Positions 26,638 to 35,340 of a stretch of 59,354 bases of DNA are shown piece after piece (the stretch's first letter is position 1; every line of letters starts with the position of its first letter). Source of the stretch: Parvularcula sp. GTDB taxonomy: Bacteria; Pseudomonadota; Alphaproteobacteria; Caulobacterales; Parvularculaceae. Below the pieces are notes generated by a model that was given only the letters and a program-made list of their open reading frames with translations, was not told where the DNA came from and did not search any database. The translations under genes were made by a program, and so were the position numbers. The stretch is taken from positions 1-59,354 of the forward strand of contig PAIP01000029.1 in assembly GCA_002704915.1 (NCBI GenBank). Direction: 5' to 3'.

Positions 26638-27636
26638 ATGGCGAACGCCACAGCCCCCCTGGCCCTGACCATGGGCGAGCCAGGCGGCGTCGGCCCGGAA
26701 ATCGCGCAGAGCGCTTGGGAAAAACTGTGTGGCGGGGATAGCCGATTTTTCCTGATTGCCGATCCCAGTCTCTTTCCGGCTGACAAGATTGCCGAGATTT
26801 CAGGGCCGCAAGACGTCGCCTCGATATTTGCGGACAGGCTTCCTGTGCTGCCGCTTGAAAAATCCGTGACTGCAAATCCCGGCGAGGCTGCGCCCGAGAA
26901 CGCCGGCGCAGTAATTGAAAGCATTGAACGCGCCGTCGCTTTCGCGCTTTCAGGCGAAGCTGCGGGCATTGTGACGAACCCGATTCAAAAATCGGCGTTG
27001 ATCGCCGCGGGGTTTCAGTTTCCCGGCCACACGGAATTTCTGGGCGAGCTTGCGAAGGACGCCGCGATGCCTTCAGGCCGCATGCGCGGCCCCGTCATGA
27101 TGCTGGCGGGCCCCGATCTAAAAACCGTGCCTGTCACAATCCATCAATCGGTAAAAGACGCCGTGCATACGCTTTCCACGGACCTGATCGTCCGCACCGG
27201 CATGATCGCGGCGCAGGCGCTCATTCATGAGTTCGGCATCGAAACGCCGCGGCTCGCGATATCAGGGCTCAATCCACACGCTGGCGAAGGCGGCGCTCTG
27301 GGCGCCGAAGATGACGACATCATTGCGCCTGCTGTCAGCGCGCTACAGGATGCAGGACTGGACGTTCATGGCCCTCTTCCGGCCGACACCATGTTCCACG
27401 CTGAAGCGCGTGAAACCTATGACGCCGCGCTCTGCATGCTCCATGACCAGGCGCTGATCCCGGCGAAGACGCTCGCCTTTCATGATGCGGTGAATGTGAC
27501 CCTCGGCCTGCCGATCATCCGCACCTCGCCCGATCACGGCACGGCGCTCGACATCGCCGGCAAGGGGGTCGCCCGGGCGGACAGTCTTGTCGCCGCCATC
27601 GAAATGGCCGCCGGCATGGCGGCGCGCCGGAAATGA
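26638..27636 (+). CDS. pdxA: 4-hydroxythreonine-4-phosphate dehydrogenase
   Basis: The 332-residue protein shows PdxA features: [12 protein letters not shown] near the N-terminus, TNPIQKSAL, the metal-binding GHTEFL segment, and the C-terminal [16 protein letters not shown]. It is a complete, cytoplasmic, NAD-dependent dehydrogenase of the DXP-dependent pyridoxal phosphate pathway. It starts five bases after surA, and its stop overlaps the ksgA start. Confidence 0.95.
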   Translation: MANATAPLALTMGEPGGVGPEIAQSAWEKLCGGDSRFFLIADPSLFPADKIAEISGPQDVASIFADRLPVLPLEKSVTANPGEAAPENAGAVIESIERAVAFALSGEAAGIVTNPIQKSALIAAGFQFPGHTEFLGELAKDAAMPSGRMRGPVMMLAGPDLKTVPVTIHQSVKDAVHTLSTDLIVRTGMIAAQALIHEFGIETPRLAISGLNPHAGEGGALGAEDDDIIAPAVSALQDAGLDVHGPLPADTMFHAEARETYDAALCMLHDQALIPAKTLAFHDAVNVTLGLPIIRTSPDHGTALDIAGKGVARADSLVAAIEMAAGMAARRK

Positions 27637-28466
27637 GCGAGACGCTTCCCCCGTTGCGCGAGGTCATCGACCGCTACGGTCTCGGCGCAAAAAAATCGCT
27701 GGGACAACATTTCCTGCTCGATCTCAATATGACGCGGAAGATTGCGCGCGCGGCCTCGGTGAACGAAAACGATCAAGTTCTGGAAATCGGGCCGGGACCG
27801 GGCGGCCTCACCCGCGCGCTTCTTGAAACCGGCGCGCGCGTCACCGCCATCGAGCGCGATCAACGCTGCATCGAGGCTCTTGCAGATGTTACCGCCGCCT
27901 TCGATGGAAGGCTGAAAGTCATCGAAGCGGATGCGCTCACTGCAAACGAAGCTGAAATTTTGAGCGCACGAACCCCCGTCAAGATCGTCGCCAATCTGCC
28001 TTACAACATCTCGACTGAACTTCTGATTAAATGGCTGAAAGCCGGACCCGCGCTCTGGTCGGTGATGGCGCTGATGTTCCAGAAGGAAGTGGCTGACCGC
28101 ATTCTCGCCGCGCCCGGATCGAAAGCATACGGCCGTTTATCGGTTATCGCCCAGACAGCGTCCCTTCCCTCCCGCGCCTTCAACCTTCCGGCGCGCGCCT
28201 TTACGCCGCCGCCAAAGGTTGAGTCGACCGTCGTTCTTTTTGAGCAACCCAAAGAACTTTTTTCCGCTCTCGGCGCGCTTGAAAAAGTGACGCAAGCCGC
28301 CTTTTCCCAACGCCGCAAAATGCTGCGCTCTTCCCTGAAATCAGTATTTGGGGACAGTCTCGCCCAGGCGCTTTCCGCCATAGGCATTGAAGAAACCAGA
28401 CGCGCCGAAGAACTCAGCATCGACCAGTTCAAGGCGCTGGCGCTGGCGCTTTCACAGAACGCCTAA
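27633..28466 (+). CDS. rsmA: 16S rRNA (adenine1518/1519-N6)-dimethyltransferase
   Basis: The 277-residue protein has [11 protein letters not shown] near the start, SAM motif [16 protein letters not shown] and the catalytic NLPYNIS, all diagnostic of KsgA/RsmA. It dimethylates two adjacent adenines in helix 45 of 16S rRNA late in 30S assembly. It overlaps pdxA by ATGA. Its stop overlaps, on the opposite strand, the stop of a thioesterase gene. Confidence 0.96.
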   Translation: MSETLPPLREVIDRYGLGAKKSLGQHFLLDLNMTRKIARAASVNENDQVLEIGPGPGGLTRALLETGARVTAIERDQRCIEALADVTAAFDGRLKVIEADALTANEAEILSARTPVKIVANLPYNISTELLIKWLKAGPALWSVMALMFQKEVADRILAAPGSKAYGRLSVIAQTASLPSRAFNLPARAFTPPPKVESTVVLFEQPKELFSALGALEKVTQAAFSQRRKMLRSSLKSVFGDSLAQALSAIGIEETRRAEELSIDQFKALALALSQNA

Positions 28467-28882
28467 TCGTTTTTCGGCGCCCGGATCATCTGGGTCTGCG
28501 TCACCACCGCCGCGAGCTTTCCGTCGCCACGAAAAATCTCCGTCTTCCAGACCTGCACGCTGCGACCGAGATTGACTGGCGTCGTGACAGCTTTCGCTGT
28601 TTCGCCGACGGGAATCGGGCGCAGGAAATTGGTCTTGCTTTCGATTGTCGTCGTCATTGCCCCCGGCGGCATATTCATGAAAGCGCCGATGCCGCCCATA
28701 TTGTCCGCAAAAGCCATAATGGCTCCGCCGTGAAGGGTTGCAGGGATTGTGCAATGCTCCGGTGTCACGACAAGCTCGCCCTCAAGGCGCTCTTTCGTAA
28801 CCAATGTCATTTTCACGCCCATCATTTTTGCAAAAGGCGCATTATTTTCGTTAAAGGCCTCGGCGAAATTATCTTCAGTCAT
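28463..28882 (-). CDS. PaaI-type hotdog thioesterase
   Basis: The 139-residue protein has the canonical ATLHGGAIMAFADNMGGIGAF helix and ESKTNFLRPIP strand of the PaaI family. A GAGG site sits six bases before the ATG at 28882; a longer upstream frame is not supported. It follows an isoprenylcysteine-methyltransferase-like gene by seven bases on the same strand. Probable acyl-CoA thioesterase of unknown specificity. Confidence 0.87.
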   Translation of the reverse strand: MTEDNFAEAFNENNAPFAKMMGVKMTLVTKERLEGELVVTPEHCTIPATLHGGAIMAFADNMGGIGAFMNMPPGAMTTTIESKTNFLRPIPVGETAKAVTTPVNLGRSVQVWKTEIFRGDGKLAAVVTQTQMIRAPKND

Positions 28883-28889
28883 TGTATCC

Positions 28890-29477
28890 TCACATCCATC
28901 GGCGAACGCGCCGGGCATAGGCGTCATATTCCGCCCCAAACCGGGCGCGAAGATAACGCTCCTCCTCCCGGATGATGATAGTGAGGCCGAGAAAGCTGAC
29001 AATCACTGCAACTGCAGTAAACGAGCCTGGCGCTGCTAAAAAACCGCCTATGAGAAAAATCATAATCCCGAGATAAACCGGATTGCGCGAAAAGCTGTTG
29101 AGACCGCCGGTCACCAGCGCCTCCACATGATTTTCCGCCTGCGGGACCCCGACGCGCCAGGACCGGCCCATGCCCGCCTGACTGGCAAGAATGAGAACAG
29201 CGCCGATAAGCAAGGTTCCGACCGCGCCCCAAGGCGCCGGCGACGGGCGCGCCGCGACAATTTCGTCGAGGACAGGAAACGGCGCCCGCAAGATAAAATA
29301 GAGATCGAGAAACCCGGCGCCGCCAATCAAGAAACGCTGCACCCAATTGGTGTTGCGCTCCGCGACGGCGTTTGGGTTGACGCCGCGCCGGCGCAATATG
29401 ACGCCGAAGGCGATCATCCAGCCCATTAGCAGGACGACGATCAAGGCGGTCGCCCATGCGAGCACTGTCTGCGACAT
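28890..29477 (-). CDS. Isoprenylcysteine-carboxyl-methyltransferase-like membrane protein
   Basis: The 195-residue protein has about five helices and ends in the PEMT/ICMT motif: GGLNSFSRNPVYLGIMIF, then EERYLRARFGAEYDAYARRVRRW. The R-N-P-x-Y and E-E segments bind SAM in this family. Bacterial members methylate small or lipid substrates at the membrane and rarely true prenylated proteins; the actual substrate is unknown. It is the first gene of a two-gene unit with a thioesterase. Confidence 0.8.
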   Translation of the reverse strand: MSQTVLAWATALIVVLLMGWMIAFGVILRRRGVNPNAVAERNTNWVQRFLIGGAGFLDLYFILRAPFPVLDEIVAARPSPAPWGAVGTLLIGAVLILASQAGMGRSWRVGVPQAENHVEALVTGGLNSFSRNPVYLGIMIFLIGGFLAAPGSFTAVAVIVSFLGLTIIIREEERYLRARFGAEYDAYARRVRRWM

Positions 29478-29584
29478 ATATACTCCCGCCCTTTTTGGCG
29501 CAGGGTAAAACGTATTTCCCCTTATGCAAGCTTCGTCAGCATAGGGAGTAATGTTATCTCACTTGGATGTTATAGGAGAACAGG

Positions 29585-30121
29585 TCAGGCGGCGTGGATG
29601 AGAACTGCCACGAGCAATGCTGTCTCCTTTCCGCGATTGATCCAACCATGATTGGTTGCGCGCTGGATGACGACGTCGCCGGGTTTCAGGCCCCTCGCCT
29701 CTTCATTATCGAGCAGCAGATCGACTTCGCCTTTTACGAGGACAATCACATCGAGCGACTGCGTTTTGTGCATGGAGGGGTGACGGGTCGTATCCACCCG
29801 GCAATGGGCTGCGCCCACCGCGCCGAAGCCGAACGCTGCGGCGGCTTCCAGCTCTTCTGCGCTTTTCGATTCATCCTCCGGAGCAATGGTGAACCAGCGC
29901 ACCTTGACCGAACCGGGATCGGGCTCAAGCCGCAAATCGGTCTCGGCCAGCTTGTCCGTCGCGTCGAGCAACTTGCCGTCGTCCAGCCCGGCGGACCAGA
30001 TTTCCGCAAGCCCCGCCTCTTCCAGCGCGATCAGCTTGGCCGCCTCTCCGTCAATGAGAATGCGTGAGCGGCCATCCTTGTTGTTGTCCGTGACAATTCG
30101 GCGGAGCGATTGCCAGTCCAT
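29585..30121 (-). CDS. Cupin-domain protein
   Basis: The 178-residue protein has an N-terminal helical part and a C-terminal cupin_2 barrel (about 95-175: HPSMHKTQSLDVIVLVKGEVDLLLDNE, then LKPGDVVIQRATNHGWINRG). The His residues of the two cupin motifs could bind a metal. The enzymatic role is unknown. It starts three bases after the preceding lipoprotein gene and shares its transcript. Confidence 0.8.
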   Translation of the reverse strand: MDWQSLRRIVTDNNKDGRSRILIDGEAAKLIALEEAGLAEIWSAGLDDGKLLDATDKLAETDLRLEPDPGSVKVRWFTIAPEDESKSAEELEAAAAFGFGAVGAAHCRVDTTRHPSMHKTQSLDVIVLVKGEVDLLLDNEEARGLKPGDVVIQRATNHGWINRGKETALLVAVLIHAA

Positions 30122-30124
30122 GGA

Positions 30125-30616
30125 TTACTCCGCCACCGCTGTGGCGATGCGTGCAACCACGTCCTGCGCATCATAATAATCGCCGTCTTCAGGCGGCTCG
30201 CCCTCTCCCATTAACACTTCCATTCGCGTCGTGAAATAATCGCGCCCGCCGATAGTGCCGAGATCGCCGCTGACGCCGACGCCAACGCCGCTTCTGCGGC
30301 CATAAGAGCCGCCGCCAACGCCCGCGCCAAGACCGACGCCGCCGCGCTGTTCGCCGGTGGTTTGCCGGGCGATCACCCGGAACCAGTCATAGCCGTTCTG
30401 CAGCGCAAGCTCTGCGGCGCGCTTCAACGCATAATCCTCAACCATCTCCGGCGGCATATCGCCGGAACCTCGATAGGTGATGCGATAGCGATTGGCTTCG
30501 ATGCGGGTTTCTTCATATCCGAAGCCTTTTGCGTCCGCCGGACCATAGGCCGCGGGCCCCACCGCCGCACAGGCTGCAAGGGACAATGACGCGGCGAGGA
30601 TAACGATATTTTTCAT
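30125..30616 (-). CDS. CC0125/CC1285-type lipoprotein
   Basis: The 163-residue protein has a lipobox (MKNIVILAASLSLAAC, Cys16) and a domain with YRITYRGSGDMPPEMVEDYALKRAAELALQNGYDWFRV. This matches the lipoprotein family first named from Caulobacter CC0125/CC1285, whose function is not known. A Gly-rich stretch (GVGLGAGVGGGSYGRR and following) lies mid-protein. The ATG at 30616 begins the signal peptide and follows a GGAGG site; an upstream in-frame ATG would add a basic extension and is rejected. Confidence 0.82.
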   Translation of the reverse strand: MKNIVILAASLSLAACAAVGPAAYGPADAKGFGYEETRIEANRYRITYRGSGDMPPEMVEDYALKRAAELALQNGYDWFRVIARQTTGEQRGGVGLGAGVGGGSYGRRSGVGVGVSGDLGTIGGRDYFTTRMEVLMGEGEPPEDGDYYDAQDVVARIATAVAE

Positions 30617-30740
30617 GGGCGGCCTCCGGTGACTGCGACTGACTCTAGCATCCGGGCGCCGCTCCCGCAAAATCACCCCGAAGCGGCCCGCGCAAAGCCG
30701 TAATCATTGGTTACGCCTTTCGCAGATGCGGGAGAGCTTC

Positions 30741-31901
30741 ATGACAAAATCACCAAAACAAATACATCCTGACTATGACCTGATCATTGTCGGCGCGAGT
30801 TTCGCCGGTCTTGTGGCGGCGCGCACCGCCGCCCATCGCAGTCTCTCCGTCGCCGTCATCGATGCAAAACCGGAGCCCGGCGCGCGGGTGCGCTCAACCG
30901 GCATCCTCGTCAAGGAAGCGATCGGAGAATGCGACGTCCCTGCGGCGCTGACGCGCAAAATTCCCGGCGTCAGAATGTATGCGCCAAATGGCGACCATAT
31001 GGATCTGACGGCGCCCGGCTATTTCTTTCTCGCAACGGACACGGCGGGACTGATGCGCTGGCTCGCCCGCGAGGCCGCGCGCGCCGGCGCCAATCTGATG
31101 TTTGGGGCGCGCTTTACTCATGCGACATTGCTCGCTGACCGCGTTCATCTGCACCGACTAAATCTCTCGGCGCGGTATCTACTCGGCGCGGATGGCGCGC
31201 GCTCGCGCGTGGCGGAAGTCTTCGGCCTCGGCCGCAACCGCGAATTCCTGATCGGCTTGGAAACGGAATATGAGGAAACGCCAACCGTCGATCCGGATTT
31301 CCTCCACTGCTTTATCGATTCGAAGCGGGCGCCCGGTTATCTCGGCTGGGTCGTGCCCGGCGCTGGCATGACGCAAGTCGGCCTTGCCGTATCCGACGCG
31401 CCTTTCGGCGCCGCCCGCAAACCCGACTACCAAGCCTTTTTGAAAAGCATCGACAACCGCTTCGCGCTCTGGAATTGCGAAGTTCTGCGCAAACGCTCCG
31501 GGCCTATTCCCTGCGGCGGGCTCGTTTCACCTTTATCGACACATCGGGTTTTGTTGACGGGCGATGCGGCGGGGCTTGTCTCGCCTCTCACCGCCGGCGG
31601 CATTCGGCTCGCCTTTCAATATGGACGGCGCGCAGCCGCTACGATCTCCGACTATCTTCAGGATGGCGGCCCCGATCCGGGCGCCGTCATGGCGAAGGAA
31701 TACCCAACCTTTGCAATGAAGACATGGATGCGCCGCCTTTGGTCCGTGGCGCCGCCCAATGCGCTGCTCAATGCGACGCTGTTCACGCCGCCCATGCGCG
31801 CACTGGCGCAACGGATCTATTTCGAGCGAAAAGCCGTTAAAACCACCGGAAAATCGCTGACGGCGCCCTCATCCGGAGAGACCTTATCTGTCGCAATCTA
31901 G
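30741..31901 (+). CDS. FAD-dependent oxidoreductase, geranylgeranyl-reductase-like
   Basis: The 386-residue flavoprotein has the N-terminal dinucleotide motif VGASFAGLVAARTA, LLGADGARSRVAE mid-protein, and GDAAGLVSPLTAGGIRLAF, a combination typical of the geranylgeranyl reductase/PHBH superfamily. It might reduce isoprenoid chains or hydroxylate an aromatic compound; sequence alone does not decide. The start at 30741 follows GCGGGAGAG. It stands alone and converges directly on an MDR gene, with stops abutting. Confidence 0.8.
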   Translation: MTKSPKQIHPDYDLIIVGASFAGLVAARTAAHRSLSVAVIDAKPEPGARVRSTGILVKEAIGECDVPAALTRKIPGVRMYAPNGDHMDLTAPGYFFLATDTAGLMRWLAREAARAGANLMFGARFTHATLLADRVHLHRLNLSARYLLGADGARSRVAEVFGLGRNREFLIGLETEYEETPTVDPDFLHCFIDSKRAPGYLGWVVPGAGMTQVGLAVSDAPFGAARKPDYQAFLKSIDNRFALWNCEVLRKRSGPIPCGGLVSPLSTHRVLLTGDAAGLVSPLTAGGIRLAFQYGRRAAATISDYLQDGGPDPGAVMAKEYPTFAMKTWMRRLWSVAPPNALLNATLFTPPMRALAQRIYFERKAVKTTGKSLTAPSSGETLSVAI

Positions 31902-32942
31902 CTACAGTTTGTCAGGCCCCACACGCACCACAGCCTTGCCGAAATTCTCACCCTTGAAGAGGCCGATAAAAGCTTCCGGCGCCTTGTCGAGCCCGTCATA
32001 GACAGACTCCTGAAACTTGATTTTTCCCTGGGCAAGCAATGGCGCGACCTCCATGGCGAACTCCATGGCCTTGTCCATGAATTCCGACACGATAAAGCCG
32101 CGAATCATCACGCCCCGCCCCACGACATTGATAAGGTTGGGCGGGCCCGGCTCCGGCTCTTTGTTATTATACTGAGCAATCATCCCGCACCACGCCATGC
32201 GTCCGCCAAGAGCGATGCAATTGAGCGCGGCTTCCAGATGCATGCCGCCGACATTTTCGAAGTAGCAATTGACGCCATCGGGCGCGGCTTCGGCCAAGGC
32301 CTTCGTCAATTCATGGGCGTTTTTATAATCCTTGTAGTTGAGCGCCACATCCACGCCGGCTTCCTTTTCGAGCCAATCGCATTTTTCTTTCGATCCGGCG
32401 GAAGCGATGACCCGGCAGCCCTTCGCTTTGCCGAGTTGGCAGACGACAGAGCCGACGGCCCCGGCGGCGCCGGAGACAAACATGGTCTCGCCTTCCTTCG
32501 GCTCTAAAATCTGCGTGACGCCCGACCATGCGGTGAGCCCCGGCATGCCGAGAACGCCAAGATAGGCCGACAGCGGCGCAAGATTGGGATCGACTTTCTG
32601 GGTCCGTTCGCCCTTGGAGACGTAATATTCCTTCCAGCCGCCAAGGAAATCGACAACGTAATCGCCGGGCGCATATCCCTCGATATTCGATTCGACCACT
32701 TCGGACACCGCGCCGCCTTCCAGCGGCCGGTCAAGAGAGAAAGGCGGTATATAGCTTTTGACATCGGGGCGCATGCGTCCGCGCATATAAGGGTCCACCG
32801 ACATCCACACCGTGCGGCAGAGCATTTCGCCGGCGCCGGGCGCGGGAACATCGATTTCCTTTTCGGTAAAGTCGCCTTCCGCCGGCATGCCCGCCGGATA
32901 CGCCTTGAGGAAAACCGCTTTCGCTGCCTTTGCGCCCATCAT
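31902..32942 (-). CDS. NADP-dependent MDR oxidoreductase (CurA/YncB-like)
   Basis: The 346-residue protein belongs to the zinc-free medium-chain reductases: MSVDPYMRGRM, the cofactor site SGAAGAVGSVVCQLGKAKGCRVIASAGS, and FENVGGMHLEAAL. This is the prostaglandin reductase/CurA-like set that reduces the double bond of enones. The tandem ATG-ATG at 32942 follows AAGGGAGACG. No obvious operon partner. Confidence 0.9.
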   Translation of the reverse strand: MMGAKAAKAVFLKAYPAGMPAEGDFTEKEIDVPAPGAGEMLCRTVWMSVDPYMRGRMRPDVKSYIPPFSLDRPLEGGAVSEVVESNIEGYAPGDYVVDFLGGWKEYYVSKGERTQKVDPNLAPLSAYLGVLGMPGLTAWSGVTQILEPKEGETMFVSGAAGAVGSVVCQLGKAKGCRVIASAGSKEKCDWLEKEAGVDVALNYKDYKNAHELTKALAEAAPDGVNCYFENVGGMHLEAALNCIALGGRMAWCGMIAQYNNKEPEPGPPNLINVVGRGVMIRGFIVSEFMDKAMEFAMEVAPLLAQGKIKFQESVYDGLDKAPEAFIGLFKGENFGKAVVRVGPDKL

Positions 32943-33181
32943 CGTCTCCCTTGATTTTCGTCCTCAATCTCAAGGACGTGCTTGTTCCGCACCCTATGGC
33001 ATTCCCGCCGCCTCGCAAGAGCGTGATGCACCTCGGCCCTTTCGGCCCAAATCCGCCCTCTCGCCGCCTCATTCTCGCCTTGCCCGGACGGTTAATTAAA
33101 TTTCGACAAGGCGGCAGGGGCCGCATGTGGTTGAGTAGTAAGAGCGAATTTCACGCATACCCCCATGCGAAGGAGACGAAC

Positions 33182-33550
33182 ATGAAACACCTAATTGTGG
33201 CTTCCGGCGCGCTGATGCTCGCTGTCACCGGCTGCCAATCCACCGGCGAGGGCGCGTTTACGGGCGCAGCCCTGGGCGCGGCTGGCGGCGCGATCGCGGG
33301 CGAGATTTTCGCCGGCCGTCCCGGCAAGGGCGCAGCCTATGGCGCGCTCGTCGGCGCGGCGCTTGGCGCTTATGAAGGTTGCTCGCGCGCCGGCACCTGC
33401 TGGGGCCGCGCCCGCGATCACGGCTATCGCCGCTATGACCGATATTCGGGCCGTTATTATTACGAAGACCCCGAATATGGCGACACCTATTGGGATGACG
33501 GCTCATTCCGCGATTACGGCCGAAATCCTCCGCGCCGCCGCGGCTACTGA
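33182..33550 (+). CDS. Glycine-zipper outer-membrane lipoprotein (copy 1)
   Basis: The 122-residue protein has a lipobox (LMLAVTGC), a glycine-zipper membrane segment (GAALGAAGGAIAGEIFAG and GALVGAALGAYEG) and a Tyr/Arg-rich tail ending YYEDPEYGDTYWDDGSFRDYG. This resembles the Rickettsia 17-kDa antigen/SmpA-like glycine-zipper lipoproteins. Two Cys residues (GCSRAGTC) lie between the zipper and the tail. An AAGGAG site precedes the ATG. A homologue follows immediately downstream. Confidence 0.83.
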   Translation: MKHLIVASGALMLAVTGCQSTGEGAFTGAALGAAGGAIAGEIFAGRPGKGAAYGALVGAALGAYEGCSRAGTCWGRARDHGYRRYDRYSGRYYYEDPEYGDTYWDDGSFRDYGRNPPRRRGY

Positions 33551-33576
33551 TCCCGACCCGAGCGTTTGTTGCGTAA

Positions 33577-33612
33577 GCGAACGGCCCGTCTCGCCTGAGG
33601 CGGGCCGTTTGC
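33577..33612 (+). terminator. Hairpin terminator between the two glycine-zipper genes
   Basis: GCGAACGGCCCG and CGGGCCGTTTGC form a 12-bp stem with one G-T pair, 26 bases after the first lipoprotein gene. The following T content is low, so termination may be partial, but the stem is strong. Confidence 0.55.
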
Positions 33613-33680
33613 GTTCAAGAAGATTGAATTCTCGCAAGCTTCGGAACGCCGACCCGCTCCTTCGTGTCTATCCGCATATG

Positions 33681-33698
33681 CGCTCCGTGAACGGAGCG
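33681..33698 (+). repeat. 5' UTR hairpin of glycine-zipper copy 2
   Basis: CGCTCCG and CGGAGCG flank a TGAA loop and end 19 bases before the ATG of copy 2, just ahead of its GGGAG site. Such a stem could affect mRNA stability or ribosome access. Confidence 0.5.
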
Positions 33699-33717
33699 GC
33701 AAATAGGGAGCACCCCA

Positions 33718-34077
33718 ATGAGACTTTTACTTTCCTCCGCAGTAAGCGGATTGATGCTCGTTTCCGCCTGCACCCAGACGGGCACGGCGGAACGCAATGC
33801 GGCCTATGGCGCAGCCGCAGGCGCCGCAGCCGGCGCCGTCGCCGGTGAAGTGATTGCCGGCAAGCCGGGCCGAGGGGCCGCCTATGGCGCCGCCATCGGC
33901 GCAGTTGGCGGCGCAATCGTCGGTTGCGAACGCTCCAATGAATGCTGGAATCGCGCCCGCAATAATGATCGTTATTATGACCAACGCGCGGGCCGCTATT
34001 ATTATGTCGACCCGCAATATGGCGACACCTGGTGGGAAAACGGCGAGTTCCGTTCCTACGGACCGGGACGCCCGTAA
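33718..34077 (+). CDS. Glycine-zipper outer-membrane lipoprotein (copy 2)
   Basis: The 119-residue paralogue of the preceding gene has lipobox GLMLVSAC, zipper AAAGAAAGAVAGEVIAG and AAIGAVGGAIVG, then CERSNECWNRARNNDRYYD and the tail YYYVDPQYGDTWWENGEFRSYG. The two share layout and the paired Cys but differ widely in sequence, so the duplication is old. It has its own leader hairpin and a strong terminator, separate from copy 1. Confidence 0.83.
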   Translation: MRLLLSSAVSGLMLVSACTQTGTAERNAAYGAAAGAAAGAVAGEVIAGKPGRGAAYGAAIGAVGGAIVGCERSNECWNRARNNDRYYDQRAGRYYYVDPQYGDTWWENGEFRSYGPGRP

Positions 34078-34090
34078 TTACAACCGCTCA

Positions 34091-34131
34091 ACAACGTCCG
34101 CAGCGCTTCATGCCTGCGGGCGTTGTTTTTT
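34091..34131 (+). terminator. Rho-independent terminator
   Basis: A 13-bp stem (ACAACGTCCGCAG with CTGCGGGCGTTGT, one T-G pair) around a 10-base loop is followed by a run of T. It ends the second lipoprotein transcript. The stem overlaps the last codons of the minus-strand gene ending at 34108. Confidence 0.88.
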
Positions 34132-34368
34132 GCGCTTGCCCATCTGGCTGAGGGCGATGAGGGTCATTGTCGGAACAACGGCGTCCACTTGGCCTGTAGG
34201 GTCCGCGATCTCCCAGAAAGCGATAAGCCCCGGCCAACCCCACAAAGCGACAGCGGCAACGCCAAGCGCAATATCGACCACGAGTTCAAAACCGGGAATG
34301 CGCCCGAATGTGAAATCCAGAAGGTCAAGGACGACGGCGATAACGAGCTTGCCCATATCCGCCTTCAT
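34108..34368 (-). CDS. Small membrane protein of unknown function
   Basis: The 86-residue protein has two hydrophobic stretches (about 6-22 and 29-50) and a basic C-terminus (GKRKKQRPQA). The ATG overlaps the TGA of the alpha/beta hydrolase gene upstream, so it is translationally coupled to it. I do not recognise a family. Its last codons are read through the terminator of the convergent lipoprotein gene. Confidence 0.68.
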   Translation of the reverse strand: MKADMGKLVIAVVLDLLDFTFGRIPGFELVVDIALGVAAVALWGWPGLIAFWEIADPTGQVDAVVPTMTLIALSQMGKRKKQRPQA

Positions 34369-35273
34369 GCTGCGATCTCCAACCGCGTTCGCTTGTCGAT
34401 GAAGTCCGCCGCTTCGCGAATCGATTTCATGGCCTCCGGGAAACGCCCCGGAAAAATCGGCCAGACATGAATCAGCTTTTTCTCCAGCAAGAGTTCTGAG
34501 GTCACGCCCGCCGCCCGCAGCTTTTCCTGCAACCTTGTGGAATCGTCGCGCAAAACTTCATCCTCGCTCGCAAAAATCAGCATGGGAGGCAGGCCGGCGA
34601 GATCGCCATAGAGGGGTGAGGCAAGCGGAGTGTTCGGATCGGCGCCGGCGAGATAGCGTTTGGCGCCTTCGACGATATAGACCTTCTTGAACATCGCATC
34701 GGATTTTTCATTTTCATCAAGCGAGGCCCCCGTCATTGCAAGGTCGGTCCAGGGCGACAGCAAGAGCGCGCCCGCCGGCATGGGAAGACCCCGCGCCTTG
34801 ATGGACAACAACAGCGCCAGCGTCAGGCCGCCGCCGGCTGAGTCGCCGCCAACAATCATTTTGTGCGGCTCTCGCCCCTCCCGAAGCAGCCATTCATAGG
34901 CGGCGACGGAATCGTCCACCGCTGCGGGAAAGGGATGTTCGGGCGCCATGCGGTAGTCGAGGGAAAATATTTCCGCGCGCGCTTCCTTCGCCAAGGCGTA
35001 GGTAAAGGCGCGGTGAGATTTCGGAGAGCCGAAAACATAGCCGCCGCCATGGAGATAAAGCACCGTGCGGCCCGGCTCCGCATTCTCCGCGCGGTGCCAC
35101 TCCCCTTTTACCGGCCCGTCGGCAATATCTTGCGTAACGCCTGCGGGCGGCTTTTTCGGCGCCAGCTCATCCGTTCTCGTCCGAAGCACCTCCGGATCCA
35201 TGAGATGTATGGGCTTTGACTTGAATGTCGCCTTCATCACCCAGTTGAACAGAACCGCCTTTATGCTCGCCAT
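34365..35273 (-). CDS. Alpha/beta hydrolase (HSL/esterase family)
   Basis: The 302-residue protein has the hormone-sensitive-lipase oxyanion motif HGGGYVFGS, the nucleophile elbow GDSAGG, the acidic residue in ASEDEVL and the late His in IHVWPIF; the triad is complete. It is probably a cytoplasmic carboxylesterase on short acyl esters. The ATG at 35273 is preceded by GGGAGG; an in-frame ATG 21 bases earlier lacks this. Confidence 0.88.
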   Translation of the reverse strand: MASIKAVLFNWVMKATFKSKPIHLMDPEVLRTRTDELAPKKPPAGVTQDIADGPVKGEWHRAENAEPGRTVLYLHGGGYVFGSPKSHRAFTYALAKEARAEIFSLDYRMAPEHPFPAAVDDSVAAYEWLLREGREPHKMIVGGDSAGGGLTLALLLSIKARGLPMPAGALLLSPWTDLAMTGASLDENEKSDAMFKKVYIVEGAKRYLAGADPNTPLASPLYGDLAGLPPMLIFASEDEVLRDDSTRLQEKLRAAGVTSELLLEKKLIHVWPIFPGRFPEAMKSIREAADFIDKRTRLEIAA

Positions 35274-35314
35274 GCCGCCTCCCGCTTTTCGCAAAGCGTA
35301 GACGGTTCAAAGAC

Positions 35315-35330
35315 CTCAGGAAAGCCTGAG
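35315..35330. repeat. Short hairpin between esterase and TonB-receptor genes
   Basis: CTCAGG and CCTGAG flank an AAAG loop, 10 bases beyond the TonB-receptor stop. It may be a weak terminator for the receptor transcript, though no clear T-run follows. Confidence 0.35.
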
Positions 35331-35340
35331 CGGCGCCCGG

